Positions 10,454 to 19,940 of a DNA stretch of 26,202 bases are shown here, piece after piece; position 1 is the first letter of the stretch, and each line of letters opens with the position of its first letter. Origin of the DNA: Haplosporangium gracile (lineage: Eukaryota; Mortierellomycota; Mortierellomycetes; Mortierellales; Mortierellaceae); the NCBI GenBank assembly GCA_015499985.1, contig JAAAUF010000599.1, positions 1-26,202 on the forward strand. The letters are read 5' to 3'. A program made the position numbers and the translations under genes. The notes below the pieces were generated by a model. That model ran no database searches. It had not been told where the DNA came from and worked only from the letters and a program-made list of their open reading frames with translations.

Positions 10454-11779
10454 GGGTTTGAAATTGTTCTTATTAGAAACCTACGTCGTTTTTCTCTCTT
10501 CTCTTTTTCCCACTCACGCTTCAATACGCGCACGCTCAAGGACAAGGAATCCTCCTCTCGATAAAAACAACCTCTCCGGCGACACCTCTCGATCAGCAAA
10601 CAAGGACCTCCTTGACCTCTCACCGATTACTCTCTGGTAGCCGGTCACGCTCAGCGATCGCTCCCTCGCCTCTCTTTTATTGGCACCAAGTTGGCTTCCC
10701 ATGCGGAATCGCCTCGACCTCCTTTGTGACAAAAAAGAGGCGCAATCAACCTACCGACAAGACCCCCCACCAAGCCAACACACTCAAATTCCCCACCGGC
10801 CCATTGGTTCAAACCGAGGCTGCATCTGAGGTCCGCTCTAGCCTTTTTTTTTTTGGAGGCTGGAGCCGTAGGCATCTCTGCACTATACTGTATCTCGGGA
10901 GAACGAAGATGAATGGGATTCAGTACAACTGTACAGACGGCCTGTGGTACCGACAATTGAGGCAAGGCTCGGGCTGAACGTCAGTTAGCATAGGTCCCTC
11001 AGTAGACAAGAAGGTCTACGGCTAGGTGAAAACAGCTGTGCCTTCGTATCGGCTAACAAATGATGATAGGCTTCGTTCTTGGTTGGCCCTTTACGCAGAA
11101 GCTATGCACAACAGCACGTCAGCACATTAGGCTCAGTGGGCACTTTGGGCGTGGGAGAAGGTTCAGAAGTGGGAGCGTGGCGGTTGGGTTTTGGAGGAAC
11201 GAAGTGAGCAGGTGTCATTTTTTGTTGTTAATTGTTGCGTAACCTCTACTTTGCGTTTCACTCCTGGCTAACATGTCTTCTTTGCTTCTTCCTCTCTCCC
11301 CAGCCATGGTGTTTACAGTCTGTAAGTGATGAAACTCAATGTCCTAGACCGACAAGACCAAGACGATTCAGGAGATCGAAATTCAAGAATGCATTCGGAG
11401 TGGAACTAGATAACCATGGGGAAATTCAGGACAATACGCTGGTGGACAGCAGTGGAGTCATACAAGGAATATCTGGCACCACACGGAAGGCTCCAATTAC
11501 CGGTCCGCAGGTTCACACTGGATGTCCACCCCTCGGTATATGCCTGCTCGTCTTTGTCCTTTGTATAAAAAAAAACCTGGGTCTGGCGCTGGATTGAATA
11601 GAATACACTGACTTTCATTCCCTTTGTGGAGAGATTCGGTGTATTGCATCGCCTTCCATGCTACCGAGAGAGTGGGTCCAAGCTGAGTGTTCCTTCCTTT
11701 TGCTCTCATCGGAGAGGAGCTTTGACAGTGCCCTGGGAGCAACGCCTAGTGCTGTTGATCACTTTTGGTGGGGACAATA
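10454..11779. other. Degenerate region with isolated coding-like islands
   Basis: No intact gene is supportable. Two + strand islands have coding-like composition. At 10872-10988, an open frame follows an acceptor-like CCGTAG preceded by a T10 tract and ends in TAG; it includes SRENEDEWDSVQLYRRPVV. At 11416-11568, a 50-codon ATG-initiated frame is rich in Arg and Trp (MGKFRTIRWWTAVESYKEYL). Neither matches a family I recognise, and they are in different frames with stops between them. They may be remains of decayed genes or transposon open reading frames. Confidence 0.3.
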
Positions 11780-12127
11780 GCCTCCGTCCTTTCTTGAATA
11801 GTTGATTCTGCTCCTGATTCTGCTTCTGATTTCAAATTTACGTACCCGATTTTTATTGGTTGTACGTTTTATATTGACTCTGAATCGGAATCAAGACGAA
11901 AAGCAACTTTTTTTTTACCTTCAAGCTGATTCTGCTTCAAGTAAAAATTCAAGGAAATTAGCCCATCCTGCTACGCAGTCAGGAACGAAATCAACTCTCA
12001 ATTCTCCTGTTTTAAATTCATGAATCGACTCTGTGAAACGTACAACCAATCAAAATCGAGTACGTAAAACTGGAATCAGAATCAGAATCAGGAGCAGAAT
12101 CAACTATTTGAGAAAAGACGGAGGCTA
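11778..12127. mobile_element. 346-bp MITE with about 90-bp terminal inverted repeats and flanking TA
   Basis: The sequence from 11780 to about 11869 is repeated inverted at 12036-12125. Aligned by eye this gives about 90 bp with nine mismatches. Both ends begin GCCTCCGTC, and a TA dinucleotide flanks each side (11778-11779 and 12126-12127). The inverted repeats contain reiterated GATTCTG units. The interior, about 166 bp, has no open frame of note. Long inverted repeats, small size, no coding capacity and a TA duplication fit a miniature inverted-repeat element mobilised by a Tc1/mariner-type transposase; that family call is inference from the TA alone. Confidence 0.75.
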
Positions 12128-12129
12128 GT

Positions 12130-12159
12130 AGCTGCGTAAACTTGGAGCTGCGTAAACTT
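12130..12159. repeat. Tandem duplication of a 14-mer beside the MITE
   Basis: AGCTGCGTAAACTT occurs at 12130-12143 and again at 12146-12159 (period 16), starting three bases outside the right TA of the inverted-repeat element. Confidence 0.7.
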
Positions 12160-12766
12160 ACTAGACATATATTATTATACTCAATGGACACTGCAAGGCG
12201 TGGGAGAACTGATGTGTTGGTGTCAAGAAGGGCTTGGATGATGACAGTTGAATGTGTCTTTTGCTGTTGCTTGTTTGTCTGTTTTCTTTGTGCTTGAGAC
12301 ATCCCACTAACACTTCTATTCCTTTGTCTCTTCTAAGTTCTCACTCACAACACTTAATGCCCATGAATAATTTTCTCTTCCTGGGTCGTCATATCGTCAC
12401 TGCCCAAACTGGACAGATACAATGGATTCTCAGGAATAGTAGCATAATGCAGTCGTTTTTTNNNNNNNNNNNNNNNNNNNNNNNNNNNNNNNNNNNNNNN
12501 NNNNNNNNNNAGTAAAGCACGGATTTCCAGGAGACCAACCTTTTTTTTGTACAGCGGATCATGCCTTCACTGGATTGTTGCGCGTTAATATACAAACTTT
12601 TGAAACGATCAAGACGATTTGCTTACGTTTGATTCTCGTCTACGTCTCCTTTATGAAAATGGCAGGGATCATGCCAACGAACTACTCCTTCCATATCTTT
12701 ACTAAGAAAAAAAAACATTCAAATACAGTATTTATTTTTATAAAAACGGCGATTGGGTATATATTT
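12160..12766. other. Gene-free stretch containing an assembly gap
   Basis: There is no supportable gene. Ns occupy 12462-12510, so any feature crossing this gap is invisible. The right-hand part, up to 12766, is the 3' flank of the CFEM-like gene. Confidence 0.6.
12731..12736 (-). terminator. Polyadenylation signal AATAAA
   Basis: AATAAA on the minus strand, about 30 bases after the stop codon of the CFEM-like gene. Confidence 0.55.
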
Positions 12767-13300
12767 TTACAAGAAAAGACCAAAGGTCGACACGATGGCA
12801 AGAGCAGCTCCAGCTGCGACCACCGAAACTAAAGAACTGCCAGCTACAACAGTTCCACCTCCGTTCCCTGTGCGAGTCGGCAACGATGTCGAGGTTGTCG
12901 AAGTAGCCTCCTCAGCACCCTCAGGAATAAACTCACCCGTCCAGTTACTACAAAACTTGAATCGAAAACTGTACAGATGATTGGTGGACGACTCGAGCTC
13001 TTTATCGGTGCATGCGCCCGATGGCACACATGTGTATTTGAGCCAGAAATTGTTCCAACTCAGGGGGCAGTAGCATTCCCGCTGGGTGGCGTTCAACTTG
13101 TACATGTGATCTGAAAGAGAGCCGAGGAGCGCGGCATTGCAGGTAGGTGAGTCGGTTAGGGCTGCTGGTACGGCACAGGCGAGGCAGGCGGGGGAAAAGT
13201 CGGGACCCCATTGGGCCGAAACAGGGGCAAGAATGGTATTGAAGGAAGATGTGGCGAGGATGAGAGCCAGGGTGGACGCGACGGTGGTAGAGAAATGCAT
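12767..13300 (-). CDS. Secreted CFEM-like eight-cysteine protein, probably GPI-anchored
   Basis: A single exon of 177 aa. Residues 1-29 are a signal peptide (hydrophobic core LALILA, predicted cleavage after PVSA). The mature domain has exactly eight Cys, at residues 39, 42, 54, 76, 78, 91, 97 and 117. The CxxC at the start (CLAC) and the CxC in the middle (CYC) are features of the fungal CFEM fold, although the overall spacing is looser than the strict consensus. NAT at 70-72 and NWT at 119-121 are N-glycosylation sites. A Ser/Thr-rich stalk (about 131-156) and a hydrophobic C-terminal tail (about 157-177) with small residues before it suggest GPI anchoring at the plasma membrane or wall. 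CFEM proteins act in haem or iron uptake, wall stability or host interaction; which applies here is unknown. A TATA box and an AATAAA flank the gene. Confidence 0.8.
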   Translation of the reverse strand: MHFSTTVASTLALILATSSFNTILAPVSAQWGPDFSPACLACAVPAALTDSPTCNAALLGSLSDHMYKLNATQRECYCPLSWNNFWLKYTCVPSGACTDKELESSTNHLYSFRFKFCSNWTGEFIPEGAEEATSTTSTSLPTRTGNGGGTVVAGSSLVSVVAAGAALAIVSTFGLFL

Positions 13301-13410
13301 TTCTGTTTTGTCTGGTTTGTTGGTTTTGGGTGGGAGCGTTGAGTCGTTGTGCTGTTGTTGTGCTGTTGTTGTTTGTTGTTGATGAGAAAAAATGTAGCCA
13401 GAGAAATCCC

Positions 13411-13419
13411 TCTTTTATA
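13411..13419 (-). promoter_or_regulatory. TATA box of the CFEM-like gene
   Basis: TATAAAAGA on the minus strand, about 110 bases upstream of the ATG. The leader between them is rich in CAA/CAACAG units (about 13340-13385 on this strand) and lacks ATG. Confidence 0.6.
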
Positions 13420-14395
13420 TCAAGTTTTGGTGATTCTTGAAACCGCGTAACATAGCCCTGAGTAACCAGTACTAGGCAACCCACCACTTGTACACTCCTG
13501 CACTGCCTCATGCCCTTTATGACAAGGCAAAAGGCGATGAAGCATCTGGGGACAAAAGAAGATCATGGTAACTGCTACATAGCCATGAGTACTTAGCTCC
13601 TCACATTTTGTGTCTATTTTTGTTCATCCCTCCTTTTCTCGATGATGCATATCATTTCTCCATATGGCGAGTGCAAGTTGCACAGGACTCGGAAATCAAG
13701 GAAGGAGCACACAGCCAGCCTATACATCCAACCCACTGACAAGTTGTTAGGGATACTGGTACTCCCTCCACATCTAGGGCTTTCATTACCAGGCAATTGA
13801 GAAAAATAAAAGGAGGGGAGAGCACCAAATGGTCCTATTTTTCTTCCTGGTAACTTCGCAGAAGTGTGCAGTATTTTAGGTTTTGAGGAAAATACGGCGC
13901 GATGGAAGGGAGGTGCAAGTACAAATGTGTGAGCATTTCCACGGCTTTTGAGGGAACAAAAAAGTATTCTCAACCGAAAGTTGAAAGGCCTTAAATGCTT
14001 CACTTTTCTTTTTCGTCTCAAGTTATGAGAAAAATGTTGGTTGCACAAAGTGAAGTGTGGGGACATCCTTAGACAAAAGGGAAAAGTAATCCGGCCGAAC
14101 GAGAACATGTCCTACGTTTCCTTTTCCTTTCCGTTTTTATTTTGATCTGAATTTGTGCCTGTGTCTCCATGAAATGAATGAGGGACCGAGGGACCTGACT
14201 CGCTACAGATACGCCACCAATCAACTATCAAAATATCTATCCGAACAAGCCAGAGGAGAAAGAGGACTGCTATGCGAGTTTCAGGGGACTATCTTTTCAG
14301 CTCCAGCCTACTTTACTAACCCCTGAACATACACTTTTTCTTTCAGACCCAACCCACCTTTTTTACATTCACAAACACAACCAACCTCATTCACA
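13420..14395. other. Divergent intergenic region between CFEM-like and Nudix genes
   Basis: It holds the upstream regions of the minus-strand CFEM-like gene and the + strand Nudix gene. A 164-codon minus-strand frame at 13614-14108 is open but shows no domain, signal peptide or consistent codon pattern. The 90 bases before 14396 are pyrimidine-rich, then CAA/ACA-rich, as expected for a fungal 5' leader. Confidence 0.4.
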
Positions 14396-15406
14396 ATGAC
14401 CATCGCAAACAAGTCTGTCCAGGTCGGCGTTGGTGTGCTGATCATGCACGCTCAAAAGGTCCTCATCGGAAAGCGGATCGGATCCCATGGTGCCAGTAAG
14501 TTACATTTCGCTGTTGCTCTCGCATTCATTTTCTTTTTATTCGGTAGCGTTATTTTATTGTGACCAGAGAAAGAGAGACAGAGAGAGAGAGCAGAGACAC
14601 TGACCATAGCAATTTTTTTTTCTTTTCGTTTTATGTAGACACCTGGCAGTTGGCTGGAGGTATAGCTTGCGACCAACCTTTTTCAACTGCAAGGGCAAAA
14701 AAACATGTGTACCAAACACAGCAATTGAAGCTTTCGAGCACAGTTTGACAAAAATACCGGATCTGCTCACATTTTTCTCTCTCTCTTTATAGGTCATCTC
14801 GAGTTTGGTGAAGAGTTTGAAGAATGTGCCATTCGTAAGTTCTCTCACACTCTACTTCGCCTACTCTCTTTCATATACATTTTGATCTGCATTCTTGCCC
14901 CTCTGCTCACACATCCTCTTAATTTCACAACAATTTTTTAGGCGAGGCATTGGAAGAGACAGGATTGACATTAGACCCAGCATCTGCAAAATTCGTCGCA
15001 GCCAACAACAACCTCATGCCCTCCATCGACCGCCACTATGTCACCGTCTTTATCGCCGCAAACGTCCTTGGCGACACCAAGCCCAAGGTACATACCCTCA
15101 AAAAACAACGCCTCCAGTAGAATATGACTCATCTTGACTTTTTGACTGCGCGCTTATGTGCATTTCCATCCTCCGCTCCGCCTAGTGTCATTTATTTTGT
15201 GGCGTGACGCAAAAATATTAACTCCATTCACCCTTCCCAATAATATTACCATATAGATCATGGAGCCATTGAAGTGTGAGGGATGGGAATGGGTTACGTT
15301 AAAGCAATTGGCCGATAACAATGGTCCTTACCGCCCTCTTTTCTCGCCATTGGCCAAGATGGTCGAGGAGTATGACCTCAAAGCTCTTTTCGCCAAGAGC
15401 ACATAG
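14396..15406 (+). CDS. Nudix hydrolase, NUDT15/MTH1-like nucleotide diphosphatase
   Basis: Five exons (14396-14495, 14639-14659, 14793-14834, 14942-15087, 15257-15406) splice to 152 aa, with donors GTAAGT, GTATAG, GTAAGT and GTACAT and all acceptors ending in TAG. The complete Nudix box GHLEFGEEFEECAI followed by REALEETGL matches G-x5-E-x7-R-E-x2-E-E-x-G-hydrophobic and supplies the Mg-binding glutamates. Flanking motifs (VGVGVLI, GKRIGSHG, WQLAGGHLEFGE, HYVTVFI, EPLKCEGWEWV) closely follow the human NUDT15 layout, and the length is similar (human 164 aa). The family hydrolyses oxidised or modified nucleoside triphosphates such as 8-oxo-dGTP or thio-dGTP to monophosphates in the cytosol; the exact substrate here is inferred. 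Exon 2 is only 21 bases, and introns split the Nudix box. Its 3' end converges with FANCL, about 100 bases apart. Confidence 0.93.
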
Positions 15407-15425
15407 ACAGGTCTGGACTGGATGC

Positions 15426-15431
15426 AATAAA
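15426..15431 (+). terminator. Polyadenylation signal AATAAA
   Basis: AATAAA 20 bases after the Nudix gene stop codon, in the short gap before the convergent FANCL gene. Confidence 0.6.
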
Positions 15432-15507
15432 ATTCTTTACTCTTTAGGTCTTTGGTGCGCTTGTCGTAATGGTCTATGTTATCGGGGGACGCGGAGCATG
15501 TGTTAGT

Positions 15508-17575
15508 TCATGTTGACAGGATTACTGAAGCGACAAGCCAGGAAAATCTAAAAGCACAGCGGATCATCACCTCACCACAGTATGGACATGCGCCAAAGAG
15601 TGTATGAAAACTCTGCCTCGTCGTAGGGACCGACCGCAGCCACTAGGAAAACAGTCAAATCGAGAATCAAATATGATTTTAAAACATCAATCCTCTTACA
15701 AGCAAACAAAAAAACATGCACTCCCGACATGAGATTCTCTGAGCAAGTACCTCGTAGAGACAAGCACGGTGAAAAGGTTGCTGACATTTTGCATGACTGC
15801 AGAGCTGGTCCGGAACTTGACCCTCAAATCGAAACGAATAACAGATCCCGCATCCAACATTGATGTCGTCCTTGTTTGTACTGATCGGTGAAGGGAATCC
15901 GCCCTCTAATTCCAGTAACACTTCCAAGTTTTCCCGCGGCAACTTCTTGACATCCCTAAAAAGAAATACATGTGAACATGAGTGGCCCAATTAGCACACA
16001 CACACTCATGTGACTATCAACAGTCTTCATCTGACAAGCACTTCTGGGTACTTTACCATAGTCCTGCGTTCTGATAGAGTTTCGTCCGCATGGGTTCAAT
16101 GCTTGCTGTCGGGCCAAACAGCCTTGTGTCGGGCATGGATCTTGGTGACAGCGGCTGAACCGTGACCTGGATCGAACAGTGATAGCCTATCAAATAGAAA
16201 CACGATATATTTGGTTAGAGTACTATTAGTAGTTGGAAACAAGATTTGAGGTGAGCATGGGAAATGCGGTAAGATACCTAGCGCGCATCGTCGCATTTTG
16301 TCCGCTCTGGTCGGCTTCTCCGGGTCAATCACCCATGTCCTCTCATCAAAATCCTGCATCACATCCCAGAACTCCCGAAATATTTCCAGTTGCTAATTTA
16401 GAAAGATAGGAAGTGAAGTGAGATAGCAGGTGTTAGTCAGCAATCATAGCGAATTCGTTTACATTCAGGTCTATACCATGCGGCAGCTCAAGAAAACACA
16501 ATATTTACCCCTTCTGCTTGACGGATCGCGGCCTCGAGTCCTGATCTTTGCTTGGATGAGAGCCCGCCCATGTTCAATCCATGTTGCGCTGCCAATTGAT
16601 CATCCTCGCACACTGGAATTTCTAATGGGGCGATAGAAAGAGGTATTGTGGGGTATGCTGGCGGGAATCGAGCTGTTATCAGATGCTTACGCTGTGAGGC
16701 GTCGCTTTATTGAAATAAAATACAGCACTTGTCAGTTCTATGTTTTCTCCACAATATTATTGTGCGCCCTTACTATGAAACGCAAAAACAAAGTACAGCA
16801 CTCACCAGAGTTGGATTTGCACCCGCGAAAGGTCTTGGTCCACAAGGGTGACCCTGTCCCAGCCAAGGGCATCCAGTTGTTCCATGACATGTGTCCAGTA
16901 CCGCAGCGGTCTCTCTTTATCATTTTTGGCGCTCCTGTTGCTCATTGTCACTTCCTAGTTCAAGTAGGCAAGAGTATATATGTCAACACCTTTGTGGCCT
17001 GCAACTGCTGTGTTACGTTCGTAGTGCAAACACACAGAGAGTGATAACACGTGAGGCAAAGTACCAGAGTGTCAACCAGCTCCACCAGGAAACTTGCCAT
17101 ATCCTTGGCCTCCTCCATTTTCTAGTGTGCGTAAAAACAGATAGACATACATAGTGTGAGCTGATTTTGTCTTTGTAACACTTTGACGGAACAAAACGTC
17201 CTTCTGGAAGAAGGCCATTATGATACCTGTTGGAGTTGAGTCTCCTGTCCGGACAGAATCTCCTTGAGCTCCTCTGATCCAGATATACACCCGATCCTGC
17301 TTGAGAGAATGCTGTTTGATACATTCCTAGGTCCTGCTTTTGTCAGTGCTGGTCCTGTCCTTCCTGCACCTGTACTTGGCATCTCTATGCAGACTTCGAG
17401 CTCCCTGTCCTAATTAGCGCGAGAGTGTTTACTACGTGAGCTACATGGACATGGTGAGGAATGAGAGCCTAAAGAGAAGCGATGAGGGTATTATTACCAT
17501 GACGGAGAGGAAGCCATGGTATATTTCTGGCTCTGGGCTCCACTGAACCAGCAGTGGGAACTGGTGCATGGCCAT
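15508..17575 (-). CDS. FANCL: FANCL homologue, Fanconi anaemia E3 ubiquitin ligase
   Basis: Nine exons (17575-17498, 17409-17227, 17121-17065, 16954-16806, 16704-16509, 16392-16278, 16186-16057, 15955-15751, 15642-15508) join to 415 aa (human FANCL is 375). The N-terminal ELF-like part (FPLLVQWSP, then ELKEILSGQETQLQQ) and the central double-RWD part (QLDALGWDRVTLVDQ, HLITARFPPAYP, FREFWDVMQDFDERTWVIDP, EKPTRA) align with human FANCL in order. The C-terminal C4HC3 RING is complete: CGIC, then CSHAKC, then FHRACLYEWLR, then RQSFHTLFGACPYC. In known systems FANCL binds the E2 UBE2T and monoubiquitinates FANCD2/FANCI for crosslink repair in the nucleus. The start is the ATG before AMHQ; the longer frame upstream begins only with TTG. 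The last 20 residues after the RING are not conserved, and exon 9 could end differently. Confidence 0.92.
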
Positions 17576-17920
17576 TTTGTCGAATGCAGGCAGGAAGAGG
17601 ATCAAAGAGCTTCGTGTTTCGAGTAAGCAAAATGGTGGCAAATAAATAAACGACGCTTAAAGCTTCTTATGGTTGTGTGGTTTAACAGTCACTCTACTCC
17701 TGCGTTTTCTCTGCCGTATGATTTTTCAAAGAGCCTCTACTACCTCCACTTTCAACAGCATCTACATCTGCATCTGCCCTCCCTCAGTACCCATCACTCT
17801 CTCTCCAACACACACACACACACACACATACATACATATCTCTCACCCACAAGCAACAACAACAACAGCACCCCTTCCCCCCACAGTCTTACAAAAGTGT
17901 GGTTCGCCTGTAAACAATCC
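17576..17920. promoter_or_regulatory. Short divergent promoter between FANCL and a coiled-coil gene
   Basis: About 345 bases separate the FANCL ATG (minus) from the next ATG (+). The interval is pyrimidine-rich on the + strand and includes a (CA)n run followed by ACAT units near 17811-17836 and an AACAAC tract near 17853-17869. The two genes probably share a bidirectional promoter. Confidence 0.5.
17811..17836. repeat. (CA)n / (CATA)n microsatellite
   Basis: About ten CA units followed by a few ACAT units, in the likely 5' leader of the coiled-coil gene. It creates an accidental His-Thr repeat in the overlapping upstream frame. Confidence 0.85.
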
Positions 17921-18370
17921 ATGACCTCCTCCGCGATCGCACCCCCCGCAGAGTTTGCAATCTCTGGCACCGCATTCGCCTCGGCATCGCCGGAAGCACT
18001 CGCTAAGGTCCTTGACACCCTCGACCTTGCCTCTCTCGAACAAGAACATGCCCGTCTCGAGCGTGCCACTCAGCAACTGGTCCAGTCCAACAAAGAGATC
18101 GCAGAGTTTATTGAGCAAGAGCAGCAGGACCTAATCGATTTCCAGAAGCAACAGGGGAGTGAGGCTGGGGAAGCGGGGGAAGGATTTGAGCCAGATCCAG
18201 AGTTTGTGTTGGCGATTGAGGAGAACAAGGCCGTGATTGCCAAGTACGAGCGGACGTGCGCGGATCTGTTAAAGGCTATTCAGCGCAAGAGAGGTATTGT
18301 TGTAGAGGAAGTTAAGGAGACTGAAGATGGTGGCGAGCAAGCCGGCGCGGATGATGGAGTGTATTTGTAA
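17921..18370 (+). CDS. Small acidic coiled-coil protein of unknown function
   Basis: A single exon of 149 aa. I chose the ATG at 17921 because the frame upstream, open from 17669, is microsatellite and pyrimidine-rich leader sequence. Residues 20-75 form a heptad-like, Glu/Gln-rich helix (LASLEQEHARLERATQQL, then IAEFIEQEQQDLIDFQKQ). A short Gly/Glu linker follows, then a second helix (about 98-127, FVLAIEENKAVIAKYERTC) and an acidic C-terminal tail ending DDGVYL. Two long helices joined by a loop suggest a helical hairpin, as in prefoldin-like or small scaffold subunits, but I do not recognise a family. No signal peptide or membrane segment is present, so it is probably cytosolic or nuclear. 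It is transcribed divergently from FANCL. AATAAA follows about 50 bases after the stop. Confidence 0.75.
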   Translation: MTSSAIAPPAEFAISGTAFASASPEALAKVLDTLDLASLEQEHARLERATQQLVQSNKEIAEFIEQEQQDLIDFQKQQGSEAGEAGEGFEPDPEFVLAIEENKAVIAKYERTCADLLKAIQRKRGIVVEEVKETEDGGEQAGADDGVYL

Positions 18371-18420
18371 ATTTGCCTTGTCCTTACGCCTGCGTAGTAT
18401 ATACCACTCTTTACGTTGAA

Positions 18421-18426
18421 AATAAA
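18421..18426 (+). terminator. Polyadenylation signal AATAAA
   Basis: AATAAA about 50 bases downstream of the coiled-coil gene stop codon. Confidence 0.55.
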
Positions 18427-19940
18427 AAATGGAACACGTTTAATATTATGCTTTGTTGCCTATGCTTTATTGTCTATGCTTTGCTATGCTCTCCTATGCC
18501 AACCATACTTGCTACTTACCATGGAGTACAACTCACTGTTCTCTTTTCTTGGCCAAAGACTGCCAGTCACACTAGGACTGGAAAAATCCAGCCCATCGAA
18601 TGAACGTCGAACGGACGACAAAAAAAGCAGAAAAGAGTGTCCATACGACAGGATTGTCTTCCTCTTTTGGAGTCGTCGCTATGCACGACTGTCCTTCTAC
18701 AGTTGCCTTTTTTTGTCATTTTTTCCCATCAAGTTCGTCCGATCACAACGTACATGTACACTGGATCTTCTCCTATAAGGTACTCTTGGACATTCAGGTG
18801 AAGGTGGTTGTGTCACGAATGCAAAAAAACAGGGCAGAAAAGAATATTTGCAGGAATCAGGGGGTTGGAGCAGTTGGAGTAATAGACCTTTCGGCGATTG
18901 TTTGAGAGGAATTGAGCGATTAAGGTTCAGTAGACGACTCAGACCATTGGAGTTGAATGGAGCACAGAGTTTTTTTTGTCTCCGAGAAAAAATCAAAGTG
19001 GATGAATGCTTTGATCGCTGTGAGAAAAGTTGTCTAGTAACGATAATATAGCGATCGAAGGATATGAAGGTGTGTTAACAAAAAAGATCGACAACGGATA
19101 AGTAATTGGGCGTGCGTTACGCTACGCACCAACCAACTACCAACTTTCTAGAACAAGGCAAGGCATCTGATTTCTCCCGCCCTATCTTTTGTCTCCCTCG
19201 CCGGTACTTATTTTATTTAAGATCGTTCGGGTACTCTTACGAGTTACATAAAGTAAGCTGCCGCAGTCGATACTGACGTCTGCCGTTTGATGAAAAAATA
19301 ATACAAGAGGAGATCCAAGAAAGGAAACGAACGATGTATGATTTGTGCAAGGACGTTCATAACAAAACAAAGTGCCGAATTGGAAGATGATGGATACAAT
19401 GTCCGCCCAAGGTCAAACTTGTTTTTTACCATGTTCCTGTCCCCTTCGCCCCTTTTTCTTTCTGCAAGCGACAGGGAGCGGCTCGGTGGTTTGAATTGTT
19501 GTGTGTTTGAGGTTTGTGAATTTGTGTGCGGCTGTAGTGCTTAGACAAAAAAAAAAAAGAAAGAAAAAATAACCAAACGAAGGGTAACAAGGTTGGCTCA
19601 GAGATCCAAACACAAAATCTGATCCAAAAACCATTTAAAAACCTCAGATCAGATCCTCTTTTTTTCTTCTTTACCCTCTTTTTTTTTTCTTGAGTGCATC
19701 CTATTCCTTTTTTGATACCTATCTACTGAGGAAAGAATCCATACACATCCTTGCATTCACTCATACCCCGTCTCCTCTCTCCACCTTTTCCTCCTTCTCT
19801 CCTCCGTCTCTTTTTCTCTCTCACACCATCTCTCCCTTCACTATCCTTCACGACTACACATACGCTCCCCTATTCTGAAGTAATACTTTCTCCTACTACA
19901 TACTTTTTTTTAATATCACCTTAATTATAATATCGGCGCA
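18427..19940. other. Intergenic region upstream of the ABC transporter
   Basis: No gene is supportable. Small frames (60-120 codons) overlap on both strands without motifs. A short palindrome (GTGCGT-6-ACGCAC) lies at 19112-19129. From about 19650 to 19910 the + strand is a near-continuous pyrimidine tract, followed by an A/T-rich stretch directly before the transporter ATG at 19941; this is probably the promoter and leader. Confidence 0.5.

Noticed and set aside
10454..10977. Two + strand frames of 62 and 121 codons
   Set aside because: They have no recognisable domain and irregular composition. Only the 10872-10988 island, in another frame, looked coding.
13614..14108. 164-codon minus-strand open frame
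   Set aside because: It has no domain, signal peptide or membrane helix pattern, is rich in residues expected from composition, and sits in a divergent promoter region.
17576..17641. Longer FANCL N-terminus
   Set aside because: The extended frame begins with TTG, not ATG. The ATG at 17575 gives an N-terminus of the length expected from human FANCL.
17669..17920. 84-residue N-terminal extension of the coiled-coil protein
   Set aside because: The frame is open, but it translates a pyrimidine tract and a (CA)n microsatellite into Thr-His repeats. It fits a 5' leader better than protein.
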